Assembly (NCBI RefSeq): GCF_900114835.1
Contig: NZ_FOUJ01000003.1
Location: 62,001 to 126,000, forward strand
Direction: 5' to 3'
DNA: 64,000 nt
DNA from: Methanolobus profundi
GTDB lineage: Archaea; Halobacteriota; Methanosarcinia; Methanosarcinales; Methanosarcinaceae
Within the stretch, counting starts at the first letter, position 1, and each line of letters begins with the position of its first letter. Shown here in pieces: positions 57,055 through 64,000 of the stretch. A program made the translations under genes and the position numbers. The notes below the pieces were generated by a model that worked only from the letters and a program-made list of their open reading frames with translations, searched no databases and was not told the DNA's origin.

Positions 57055-58101
57055 ATGGAAGAGTTAATAACAAAACTATCAAATGCTCACGGCATATCAG
57101 GTAGCGAAGGCAACATCAGGACAATTCTTGAAGAAGACCTCAAGCCATATGTGGATGAGATGAGAGTTGACAAGATGGGAAACCTCATTGCTGTCAAAAA
57201 AGGAGAAGGACCATCCATCATGCTTGCCGCACACATGGATGAGATCGGCCTGATGGTCAAATACATTGATGATAATGGGTTCCTCAAGTTTGTGAAGATA
57301 GGAGGATGGTATGATCCAACCCTGCATAGCCAGAGAGTTATCGTCCACACGACAAAAGGACCGATACCAGGAGTTATCGGCTCAAAGCCACCACATGTCA
57401 TGAAACCTGATGACAGGAAAAAGCCTCCGGAAGCTAAGGACATGTTCATTGATATCGGTGCAAAGGACAAGGAAGATGCCGCAAACATGGGCATCATAGT
57501 AGGCACCCCGGTATCCATGGACCGTGAGGTCAAAAAACTGGCAAACGGCAAGATCACCGGAAAAGCATTTGATAACAGAGCAGGTTGTGCCATACTCATC
57601 GACGCCATGCGTCAGATAGCAGATATGGACATTAAGGCAACCATCTACGCAGTAGGCACAGTACAGGAAGAAGTAGGACTTAAAGGTGCACGCACATCCG
57701 CATTCGGCCTCAACCCGGATATTGCCATAGCGATCGACACCACCATCCCTGGTGACCATCCCGGCATTAGTAAGGACGACTCAGTTCTTGATACAGGAAA
57801 AGGTGGAGTGATCACAATAGCCGATGCTGCAGGAAGAGGTATAATTGCAGCACCACAGGTGATCAAATGGCTTGTAGAGACTGCGGAGAAGAATGAGATA
57901 CCATACCAGACAGATGTCGGTGATGGCGGAACCACAGATGCTACTGCCATCCATCTTACAAGAGAAGGCATACCATCTACGGTGATCAGCGTTGCAACAA
58001 GGTACATACATTCACCTGTCGAAGTACTCGACCTTGCAGACCTGCAGAGTTGTTCTGACCTTGTGGCAAAAGCAGCTCTAAGTGTCAACGACTATTTCTA
58101 A
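57055..58101 (+). CDS. M42 family metallo-aminopeptidase (tetrahedral aminopeptidase/endoglucanase-like)
   Basis: 348 residues from the ATG at 57055; an ATG nine bases earlier is possible. GGATGATC lies just before. The metal-binding motifs of the family are visible: AAHMDEIGLMV near residue 60, TGKAFDNRAGC near residue 165, VQEEVGLKGA near residue 205 and DGGTTDAT near residue 299, and the last His (YIHSPVE) near residue 319. M42 enzymes form large tetrahedral particles that trim peptides after the proteasome. It has its own terminator and is separate from the surface genes upstream. Confidence 0.92.
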   Translation: MEELITKLSNAHGISGSEGNIRTILEEDLKPYVDEMRVDKMGNLIAVKKGEGPSIMLAAHMDEIGLMVKYIDDNGFLKFVKIGGWYDPTLHSQRVIVHTTKGPIPGVIGSKPPHVMKPDDRKKPPEAKDMFIDIGAKDKEDAANMGIIVGTPVSMDREVKKLANGKITGKAFDNRAGCAILIDAMRQIADMDIKATIYAVGTVQEEVGLKGARTSAFGLNPDIAIAIDTTIPGDHPGISKDDSVLDTGKGGVITIADAAGRGIIAAPQVIKWLVETAEKNEIPYQTDVGDGGTTDATAIHLTREGIPSTVISVATRYIHSPVEVLDLADLQSCSDLVAKAALSVNDYF

Positions 58102-58130
58102 TACTATACACACTTTTACAGCCAATATCA

Positions 58131-58160
58131 GGGGATCAACTCCCCTTCTATACTTTTTTT
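58131..58160 (+). terminator. Terminator of the M42 peptidase gene
   Basis: GGGGA (58131-58135) and TCCCC (58141-58145) form a short stem, followed by a T-run at about 58153-58160. Confidence 0.55.
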
Positions 58161-58187
58161 CGTGATGAATCATGATAGATTAATCGT

Positions 58188-58200
58188 TATACATATATAC
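58188..58200 (+). promoter_or_regulatory. TATA-like box of the branched-chain amino acid operon
   Basis: TATACATATATAC centres about 60-65 bases before the coding frame of the synthase. Transcription would begin near 58225, right before the hairpin at 58226-58242. Confidence 0.4.
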
Positions 58201-58225
58201 CACTTCAGTGTATCCCTTTAAGCTG

Positions 58226-58242
58226 CTGCTACTAAGTAGCAG
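58226..58242 (+). promoter_or_regulatory. 5' leader hairpin of the synthase gene
   Basis: CTGCTAC (58226-58232) and GTAGCAG (58236-58242) form a 7-bp stem with a TAA loop. No T-run follows, so a leader structure or regulator site is more likely than a terminator. Confidence 0.4.
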
Positions 58243-58258
58243 ACAAATATCGTGAGGG

Positions 58259-59737
58259 ATTATATTATTCGAAAATGTCCGGTTTTTAGATACAACGCTT
58301 AGAGACGGCGAACAGACACCAGGCGTAGCGCTTACCAGCAGAGATAAGGTAGATATTGCCACAAAGCTGGATGAACTTGGCGTTAACGTCATTGAGGCTG
58401 GCTCAGCTATCACATCAGAAGGTGAGCGCGAGTCAATAAGGGCTGTAGTTGCTGAAAATTTAAATGCAGATATCTGTAGCTACTGCAGAATAATGAAGCC
58501 AGACGTAGATTATGCGCTGGCATGTGATGTTGACTCCATCCATCTTGTAGCACCTGTGTCCGACCTCCATATCAATGTGAAGCTCAAGAAGGACAGGGAA
58601 ACTGTCAGACAAATGGCTGTAGACGTAACAGAATACGCAAAAGAACATGGCCTTATAGTCGAGCTTAGCGGAGAGGATGCATCAAGAGCTGATCTTGAAT
58701 TCCTGAAATCACTATATAACGATGGTGTTGATGCAGGAGCAGACAGATTATGTTTCTGCGATACAGTCGGATTACTCGTTCCAGAGAAAGCAGAAGCTAT
58801 TTTCAAGGATATGTCCGCTGCAGTAAAAGCACCAATAAGCATCCACTGTCACAACGATTTCGGCCTTGCAACATCCAATACAATAGCAGCGCTCAGAGGA
58901 GGAGCACAGCAGGCACACGTTACTATCAACGGTATTGGAGAAAGGGCCGGAAATACAGCTCTTGAAGAAGTTGTGATGAGTATCGAATGGCTATACAAGC
59001 ATAAGACAGGGATCAACACAAAAGAGCTATTCAAGACCTCAAGACTTGTAAGCAGGCTCACAGGCATACCTGTGGCACCTAACAAATCACTTATCGGCGG
59101 TAATGCATTTACCCATGAGGCAGGCATCCATGTACACGGACTTCTGGCAGATACGGAAACATATGAGCCGATCAAGCCTGAAGTACTCGGCAGGGAGAGG
59201 AAGATCGTCCTTGGAAAGCATGCCGGTAAAAGCTCAGTTACCCTTGCGGTCAAAGAAATGGGATTCGAGGTTGATGACTCCCAGCTACATGACATACTGA
59301 ATCGTGTAAAGGAACTTGGGGATCACGGAAAGAAGGTCACCGATGCAGATCTGCAGACGATCACAGAAACCGTGCTCGACATCCAGAGAGAGGCAAAGGT
59401 GGTTCTTGAGGAATACACCGTAGTATCAGGTAATAGAGTAACTCCAACAGCTTCCGTCAAGCTCAAAGTAGAAGGAAATGAGGTTGTAGAGGCAGGAATT
59501 GGAGATGGACCTGTAGATGCGACCTTTGCAAGCATCAAGAAAGGTATCTCAGGCATTGCTGATGTGCAGCTTGAAGAGTACCATGTAGATGCCATCAGTG
59601 GCGGTACAGATGCCCTTGTAGAGGTTTTGGTGAAGCTCTCAAAGGATGGAAAGATGATCACAGCCAGAGGATCACGCACAGATATCGTGATGGCTTCTGT
59701 AGAGGCACTCCTTAACGGAATAAACCGCCTTATATGA
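58259..59737 (+). CDS. (R)-citramalate synthase / 2-isopropylmalate synthase family
   Basis: About 492 residues. The frame is open from 58256 and reads [17 protein letters not shown], the conserved start of the family, but has no in-frame ATG, GTG or TTG before it; ATT (58259) or ATA (58262) are the only start-like codons. GTGAGGG lies at 58252-58258. Then come the barrel with [12 protein letters not shown] and NGIGERAGN, and the C-terminal regulatory domain. It condenses acetyl-CoA with pyruvate (CimA) or 2-ketoisovalerate (LeuA); closeness to ilvBNC and overall resemblance to the methanogen CimA favour isoleucine synthesis, without excluding LeuA. The ATG at 58493 is internal and cannot be the start. 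ilvB follows after 68 bases. Confidence 0.85.
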   Translation: MILFENVRFLDTTLRDGEQTPGVALTSRDKVDIATKLDELGVNVIEAGSAITSEGERESIRAVVAENLNADICSYCRIMKPDVDYALACDVDSIHLVAPVSDLHINVKLKKDRETVRQMAVDVTEYAKEHGLIVELSGEDASRADLEFLKSLYNDGVDAGADRLCFCDTVGLLVPEKAEAIFKDMSAAVKAPISIHCHNDFGLATSNTIAALRGGAQQAHVTINGIGERAGNTALEEVVMSIEWLYKHKTGINTKELFKTSRLVSRLTGIPVAPNKSLIGGNAFTHEAGIHVHGLLADTETYEPIKPEVLGRERKIVLGKHAGKSSVTLAVKEMGFEVDDSQLHDILNRVKELGDHGKKVTDADLQTITETVLDIQREAKVVLEEYTVVSGNRVTPTASVKLKVEGNEVVEAGIGDGPVDATFASIKKGISGIADVQLEEYHVDAISGGTDALVEVLVKLSKDGKMITARGSRTDIVMASVEALLNGINRLI

Positions 59738-59805
59738 TCATCAGAAACCTATAAGATAGATACTATCAATCTACACGCACATAATTGACAATCTAGAGGA
59801 TTTAT

Positions 59806-61503
59806 ATGACTGAATCGACGGAAAAAATGACAGGCGCAAGAGCCCTCATCGAGTGTCTGTACAGAGAAGGTGTTGACACCATCTTCGGATATCCGGGAGG
59901 TGTACTACTCCCCATCTACGATGAGCTCTATGATGCGGATGTCCGTCACGTACTTGTCCGCCATGAACAGGCTGCGGTCCACGGGGCTGAAGGATATGCA
60001 AGAGCTACAGGCAAGACCGGTGTATGCATAGCCACATCAGGACCGGGAGCAACCAACCTTGTAACAGGTATCGCTAACGCATATATGGACTCCATACCAA
60101 TGGTGGTCTTCACAGGGCAGGTCCCAAGCAGCCTTTTAGGGAACGATGCATTCCAGGAAGCGAACATCACAGGCATTACCATGCCTATAACAAAGCACAA
60201 TTACCTTGTACAGGATGCAAATGACCTCCCACAGGTCATCAAGGAAGCTTTCCACATTGCATCCACCGGCAGACAGGGACCAGTGCTCATCGACCTTCCA
60301 AAGGACGTCACTGTTCAGGAGATCGACTTCTACTATCCTGAAAAGGTTAACCTGAGAGGATACAAACCCACATATCAGGGTAACCTCCAGCAGATAAAGA
60401 AAGCCGCTTCAGAGATCGAGAAGGCAAAGAACCCTGTGATCTATGCAGGTGGCGGAGTCATCAGTTCAGATGCAAGCAAGGAACTCCGTGAACTGGCAGA
60501 GAAAGTGAAGGCACCTGTGACAACAACCCTTACAGGTATGGGAGGATTCCCTGTTGAACACGACCTTTTCCTTGGAATGCCAGGAATGCATGGAACCAAG
60601 TACGCCAACTATGCGATCCAGGAGTCTGACCTTCTAATTGCAGTAGGTGCAAGATTCGATGACAGAGTAACTGGTAAGCTCAAGGCTTTCGCATCCAATG
60701 CGAAGATCATCCACATTGATATCGACCCTGCAGAGATCTCCAAGAATGTAAAGGTAGACATACCGATCGTTGGAGATGCAAAATGGATCCTTCAGAAACT
60801 TCTGAAATATGCGGCTCCGGCAGATTCCGAAAAATGGCTGGAAAGAATTGCACACTGGAAGAAGGATAATCCACTTTATTATGTACAGCCTGACAATGGT
60901 GATGGAATAAAACCACAGTACATCATCGAGCAGATAAGCGAGGCGTGCAAGGATGCCATAATCGTCACTGAAGTAGGACAGCACCAGATGTGGGCTGCCC
61001 AGTATTTCAGATTCAGTGAACCAAGGACATTTATCACATCCGGAGGACTTGGAACCATGGGTTACGGATTCCCGGCTTCCATCGGTGCAAAGATAGCAAG
61101 ACCTGACAAAGTTGTCTTTGACGTTGCAGGTGACGGTTCATTCCAGATGAACTCACAGGAACTTGCAACCGCGGTCCAGGAAAATGTCCCTGTAATTGTA
61201 GCTGTATTCAACAACGGCTATCTTGGAATGGTCAGACAATGGCAGGAACTCTTCCATGACAAGCGCTATTCATCTACCTGCATACAGAATAGTGTTGACT
61301 TTGTCAAGCTGGCAGAAGCATATGGTGCACTGGGACTCAGAGCCACCAAACGTGATGAAGTTCGCCCGGCCATCGAGGAAGCTATCGCATCAGGAAGACC
61401 AACTGTCATCGACTTTGTGGTCGAGTGCGAAGAGAACGTATCCCCAATGGTGCCAGCAGGTGCTGCAATTAACGAAATACTTGACCTGGAGAGGAAAGAA
61501 TGA
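59806..61503 (+). CDS. ilvB: Acetolactate synthase, large catalytic subunit
   Basis: 565 residues of the ThDP-dependent family. The Glu of [18 protein letters not shown] near residues 20-55 is the ThDP-activating part, KDVTVQEI marks the start of the middle domain, and the C-terminal [12 protein letters not shown] followed by [12 protein letters not shown] (about 445-475) holds the magnesium/ThDP site. It makes acetolactate and acetohydroxybutyrate from pyruvate for valine, leucine and isoleucine. The small subunit gene overlaps it by four bases (ATGA), as expected for a stoichiometric complex. Confidence 0.97.
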   Translation: MTESTEKMTGARALIECLYREGVDTIFGYPGGVLLPIYDELYDADVRHVLVRHEQAAVHGAEGYARATGKTGVCIATSGPGATNLVTGIANAYMDSIPMVVFTGQVPSSLLGNDAFQEANITGITMPITKHNYLVQDANDLPQVIKEAFHIASTGRQGPVLIDLPKDVTVQEIDFYYPEKVNLRGYKPTYQGNLQQIKKAASEIEKAKNPVIYAGGGVISSDASKELRELAEKVKAPVTTTLTGMGGFPVEHDLFLGMPGMHGTKYANYAIQESDLLIAVGARFDDRVTGKLKAFASNAKIIHIDIDPAEISKNVKVDIPIVGDAKWILQKLLKYAAPADSEKWLERIAHWKKDNPLYYVQPDNGDGIKPQYIIEQISEACKDAIIVTEVGQHQMWAAQYFRFSEPRTFITSGGLGTMGYGFPASIGAKIARPDKVVFDVAGDGSFQMNSQELATAVQENVPVIVAVFNNGYLGMVRQWQELFHDKRYSSTCIQNSVDFVKLAEAYGALGLRATKRDEVRPAIEEAIASGRPTVIDFVVECEENVSPMVPAGAAINEILDLERKE

Positions 61504-61985
61504 GACATACACTTGCAGTTCTGGTCGAGAACAAATATGGAGTACTCTCAAGAGTCGCAGGAATGTTCTCAAGAAGAGGTTATAACATTGACAGCCTGAC
61601 AGTAGGTGTCACCGACGACCCTACTATATCCCGCATGACGATCGTTGTAATGGGAGATGACCAGGTCCTTGAGCAGGTCACAAAGCAGCTCAACAAGCTT
61701 ATTGATGTTATAAGGGTCACAGACCTTAAATCTGAAGAGTCCGTTGAAAGAGAGCTGGCACTGATAAAGGTCAACTCAGATGTTACCAACCGTTCAGAGA
61801 TAATGCAGATAGCAGACATATTCCGTGCACGCATCATCGATGTTGCCTCAAAGTCCATGGTCATTGAGGTCACAGGTGATGAAGGCAAGATAACCGCTAT
61901 CGAACAGTTGCTCAAACCATTCGGGATCAAAGAGATGGTCAGAACCGGAAAGGTAGCACTCAGAAGAGGACAGAAGAGTTCTTAA
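61500..61985 (+). CDS. ilvN: Acetolactate synthase, small regulatory subunit
   Basis: 161 residues. The N-terminal ACT domain (about 2-75) has [21 protein letters not shown] and NIDSLTVG; the second half is the ALS_ss_C domain. It binds valine or another end product and activates the large subunit. Start and stop are well fixed by the four-base overlap with ilvB. Length is normal. Confidence 0.96.
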   Translation: MRHTLAVLVENKYGVLSRVAGMFSRRGYNIDSLTVGVTDDPTISRMTIVVMGDDQVLEQVTKQLNKLIDVIRVTDLKSEESVERELALIKVNSDVTNRSEIMQIADIFRARIIDVASKSMVIEVTGDEGKITAIEQLLKPFGIKEMVRTGKVALRRGQKSS

Positions 61986-61991
61986 TTATTC

Positions 61992-62009
61992 AGACACTTA
62001 TAGGTGTCT
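61992..62009 (+). promoter_or_regulatory. Hairpin between ilvN and ilvC
   Basis: AGACAC (61992-61997) pairs with GTGTCT (62004-62009), ahead of an AT-rich stretch without a T-run. It may be a partial terminator or mRNA processing site. Confidence 0.35.
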
Positions 62010-62055
62010 TAATTATATCTAAACTAAACATATTTCACTTAAAGAGGTACATACA

Positions 62056-63063
62056 ATGGCACAGATGTATTATGATAACGATGCTGATCTTGACTTACTC
62101 AAAGGTAAAAAGATCGCTGTAATGGGTTACGGAAGCCAGGGACATGCACAGGCACAGAACCTGCATGACTCAGGACTTGATGTAACAGTCGGTCTTAGAG
62201 AAGGCAGCAGACGCTGGAAGCAGGCAGAAGAAGATGGCCTTAAGGTCATGACAGTTGCTGATGCAGCAAAGATGGCAGACGTCATCCAGATCCTCCTTCC
62301 TGACGAGACACAGGCACAGGTATACTACGAAGCTATCGAGCCAGGACTTGAAGCTGGTAACGCGATCGTATTCTCACACGGATTCAACATCCACTACAAC
62401 CAGATCATCCCACAGAAGGACATCGATGTCTACATGGTAGCTCCAAAGAGCCCGGGTCACCTTGTCAGAAGGACCTACGTAGAGGGTGCAGGAGTTCCAG
62501 GTCTTGTAGCAGTCTACCAGGATGCAACAGGTAAGGCAATGGAATTGGCACTTGCACACGCAAAAGGTGTCGGATGTACCCGCGCAGGAGTATACAAGAC
62601 ATCTTTCCGTGAGGAGACCGAGACAGATCTCTTTGGTGAACAGGTAGACCTTTGTGGTGGTGTCGCTTCACTCATCAAGACTTCATTCGAAGTACTTGTA
62701 GAGGCAGGATACCAGCCAGAGATGGCATACTTCGAGACATGCCACGAGCTTAAGCTCATCGTCGACCTTATCCACGAGGGTGGCCTTGACAAGATGTGGT
62801 ACTCAGTATCCAACACAGCAGAATACGGCGGAATGACCGTTGGACCTAAGGTCATCAACGAGCTTTCCAGAGAAGCTATGTACGAAGCACTTGAGAGGAT
62901 ACAGAACGGAGAGTTCGCACGTGAGTTCGTACTCGAAGGCAAGGCAAACAGGCCGGTCCTTACCGCAATGGAGAGACAGGACAGAGAACATCCTCTGGAA
63001 GTCATCGGTAAAGAGATCAGGGCCAAGATGCCATGGCTCAACAGTGAACTTAATGAAAAGTAG
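62056..63063 (+). CDS. ilvC: Ketol-acid reductoisomerase
   Basis: 335 residues, the class I length. The NAD(P)H loop reads [13 protein letters not shown] near residues 24-36, the metal-binding acidic cluster near 190 lies in [13 protein letters not shown], and the final catalytic Glu region reads SNTAEYGG near residue 254. It converts acetolactate to dihydroxyisovalerate in branched-chain amino acid synthesis and follows ilvB and ilvN. AAAGAGGT just before ATG is a good ribosome binding site. The loop after the glycine-rich site ([12 protein letters not shown]) suggests NADPH, by inference. Confidence 0.97.
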   Translation: MAQMYYDNDADLDLLKGKKIAVMGYGSQGHAQAQNLHDSGLDVTVGLREGSRRWKQAEEDGLKVMTVADAAKMADVIQILLPDETQAQVYYEAIEPGLEAGNAIVFSHGFNIHYNQIIPQKDIDVYMVAPKSPGHLVRRTYVEGAGVPGLVAVYQDATGKAMELALAHAKGVGCTRAGVYKTSFREETETDLFGEQVDLCGGVASLIKTSFEVLVEAGYQPEMAYFETCHELKLIVDLIHEGGLDKMWYSVSNTAEYGGMTVGPKVINELSREAMYEALERIQNGEFAREFVLEGKANRPVLTAMERQDREHPLEVIGKEIRAKMPWLNSELNEK

Positions 63064-63090
63064 ACCAATTGGTCTACACAATCTTTTTTT
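63060..63090 (+). terminator. Palindromic terminator of ilvC
   Basis: GTAGACCAATTGGTCTAC (63060-63077) is an 18-base perfect palindrome followed by a T-run at 63084-63090. The left arm contains the stop codon. Confidence 0.75.
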
Positions 63091-63146
63091 ATTCCCGATT
63101 AGAATTGTTTTCTTACAGACCATTCCCTTTAACCGGAGGTATCGAT

Positions 63147-63668
63147 ATGCCAGAAGTAATTGACACTATCCTTTCAAGAAGAAGTATCAGAAAATACACA
63201 GAAGAGCCAGTTGAAGATAATGACATAAGAACCATACTTGATGCAGGAAGATGGGCACCATCAGGACTGAACAACCAGCCATGGAAATTCGTTGTCATAA
63301 AAGACAAAGGAACTATGGAAGAACTGGCAGGTTGCACACACTATTCCCAAATAGTCAGGAGTGCACCACTGCTGGTCGCTGTGTACCTTGATACCGAAAC
63401 TATGTACAACAAGACAAAAGATATACAGGCCATAGGTGCATCCATCCAGAATATGCTCCTTGCATGCTGTGACCTTGATCTCGGAGCAGTCTGGCTGGGC
63501 GAGATCCTCAACAATGCAAATAAAGTTAACTTGATTCTTAATTGTCCGGACTCACTTGAGCTAATGGCAGTGCTTGCGATCGGCAAACCTGCAGAAAGTG
63601 GGAAAGATGCTTCCAGAAAGGACATTAAAGACATAACATACAGTGAGAAGTACGGAATAGAATATTGA
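63147..63668 (+). CDS. Nitroreductase-family FMN oxidoreductase
   Basis: 173 residues from the ATG at 63147, which follows GGAGGT at 63135-63140; the earlier in-frame ATG overlaps the ilvC terminator. The start reads MPEVIDTILSRRSIRKY, the FMN phosphate-binding motif of the family, with APSGLNNQPW near residue 34 and a C-terminal AIGKPAES near 150. It would transfer hydride from NAD(P)H to an unknown small substrate as a dimer. Function beyond that is not supported. It is on the same strand as ilvC but has a terminator between. Confidence 0.9.
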   Translation: MPEVIDTILSRRSIRKYTEEPVEDNDIRTILDAGRWAPSGLNNQPWKFVVIKDKGTMEELAGCTHYSQIVRSAPLLVAVYLDTETMYNKTKDIQAIGASIQNMLLACCDLDLGAVWLGEILNNANKVNLILNCPDSLELMAVLAIGKPAESGKDASRKDIKDITYSEKYGIEY

Positions 63669-63683
63669 GAAAAGAAGGAGGCT

Positions 63684-63784
63684 GAGACGAATTGTAATGA
63701 TTTGAAGGTTTGTTGGAGGTAGTAGATCGGCTTGACCCATTTTTTAGTAGACAAAGATCATTAAACAGGTCGACAATTCGTCTC
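63684..63784. repeat. Inverted-repeat element (12-bp arms)
   Basis: GAGACGAATTGT (63684-63695) is the exact reverse complement of ACAATTCGTCTC (63773-63784), about 77 bases apart. Part of the intervening DNA is also complementary (AATGAT near 63696, ATCATT near 63757), so the whole may fold into a long hairpin. It begins 15 bases after the nitroreductase stop. It could be a small inverted-repeat element, an IS remnant or a terminator-like structure. Confidence 0.45.
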
Positions 63785-63889
63785 TAAATCCTAAAATAGA
63801 GTTTATCATATATAAACGTTTGTCAAAATTAGCACTAAATCAAGAAAAACTGATTTACTATGAAATCAGATTTGGTTGATTCAGTAATG

Positions 63890-64000
63890 TTACCTCTTTT
63901 TACCAGCACATTTCCGGTTAGCACAAAACTCCACAGCATCCTGTTTTTGCTCTTTCACGCGTATTAAGTGCCATCCACAGTGTTCACACATCTTATCCAG
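63890..64000 (-). CDS. C-terminal zinc-ribbon end of a minus-strand gene (partial)
   Basis: The last 36 codons of a gene that continues past the right edge. The frame ends at a stop read from TTA at 63890-63892. The visible part reads DKMCEHCGWHLIRVKEQ and later EFCANRKCAGKKR, so it has two CxxC-like pairs of a zinc finger. C-terminal zinc fingers of this style, ending in CxNxxC, occur in archaeal DNA topoisomerase I, which is my best guess. Other nucleic-acid enzymes are possible. Confidence 0.5.
   Translation of the reverse strand: MDKMCEHCGWHLIRVKEQKQDAVEFCANRKCAGKKR

Noticed and set aside
57087-57608. Long antisense frames over the M42 peptidase gene
   Set aside because: These frames have no homology signs and conflict with a gene whose catalytic motifs are all present.
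58275-58300. Frameshift by loss of one T as the explanation for the synthase start
   Set aside because: The existing frame already gives VRFLDTT, which matches the conserved start of the family without a shift, so a rare start codon is at least as likely. It is kept only as an alternative.
62514-63068. 184-codon open frame antisense to ilvC
   Set aside because: It has no recognisable domain and lies over a well-conserved gene, so it is a shadow.
63341-63754. 137-codon minus-strand frame across the nitroreductase gene and the inverted repeat
   Set aside because: Most of it is antisense to the nitroreductase; the free part might be a transposase remnant, but no motif supports that.
1-64000. 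CRISPR array, tRNA or rRNA gene
   Set aside because: I saw no spaced direct repeats, no tRNA T-arm and acceptor pattern, and no rRNA-like stretch in the intergenic regions.

Overview
The window looks like a chromosomal segment of a methanogenic archaeon of the Methanosarcinaceae type. The reasons are inference from gene content: archaeal-style argG, carB and ilvBNC, an archaeal type IV pilin, a UDP-sugar:dolichyl-phosphate transferase, archaeal ATPase (DUF234) and M42 peptidase families, an archaeosortase with a PEF-CTERM substrate, and a cohesin/dockerin surface protein. No rRNA, tRNA, CRISPR array or intact transposase was seen.

Layout. 1-1.8 kb: the end of carB and argG. 1.9-3.8 kb: an ATPase/nuclease-like gene between copies of a hairpin-rich dispersed repeat. 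3.9-5.2 kb: a large pilin-like protein. 5.6-19.4 kb: AT-rich surface-glycan island I (acyltransferase, flippase, then a minus-strand run of sugar dehydrogenase, oxidoreductases, DUF354, CapK-like ligase, glycosyltransferases, a GT-C-like membrane protein and an acetyltransferase). 19.7-25.5 kb: small housekeeping-like genes and a 1391-residue hybrid histidine kinase with a full phosphorelay. 25.7-33.1 kb: more typical base composition, holding a four-gene Wbp-like set for a 2,3-diacetamido-uronic acid, a VanZ protein, an epimerase, a small zinc protein and the lipid-linked glycan initiating transferase. 33.8-37.2 kb: a secreted beta-helix/cohesin/dockerin protein. 37.6-51.2 kb: AT-rich glycan island II (two flippases, two glycosyltransferases, a GT-C-like protein, PIG-L deacetylase, formyltransferase, WbqC, DUF354, ATP-grasp, acetyltransferase, FemAB-like, polysaccharide deacetylase). 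51.4-57 kb: an archaeosortase/PEF-CTERM locus with a degenerate M48-like protein and a DUF1616 protein. 57-63.7 kb: M42 peptidase, then a branched-chain amino acid operon (citramalate/isopropylmalate synthase, ilvB, ilvN, ilvC) and a nitroreductase. The right edge cuts a minus-strand zinc-ribbon gene.

How it fits together. Most of the window serves the cell surface. Nucleotide-sugar enzymes make acidic acetamido sugars, the dolichyl-phosphate transferase starts a lipid-linked glycan, glycosyltransferases extend it, acyl-, formyl- and possibly aminoacyl-type enzymes decorate it, flippases export it, and the large pilin-like, beta-helix and PEF-CTERM proteins are candidate acceptors or neighbours on the envelope. 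The archaeosortase locus would process and anchor PEF-CTERM proteins. The most unusual items are the pseudoprotease-like M48 homologue beside the archaeosortase, a tandem GT2 protein whose first domain has lost its acidic motif, a mosaic protein carrying both cohesin and dockerin modules, the structured dispersed repeat, and an apparently ATG-less start of the citramalate/isopropylmalate synthase gene. All functional calls are from reading the sequence; none has been checked by database search.
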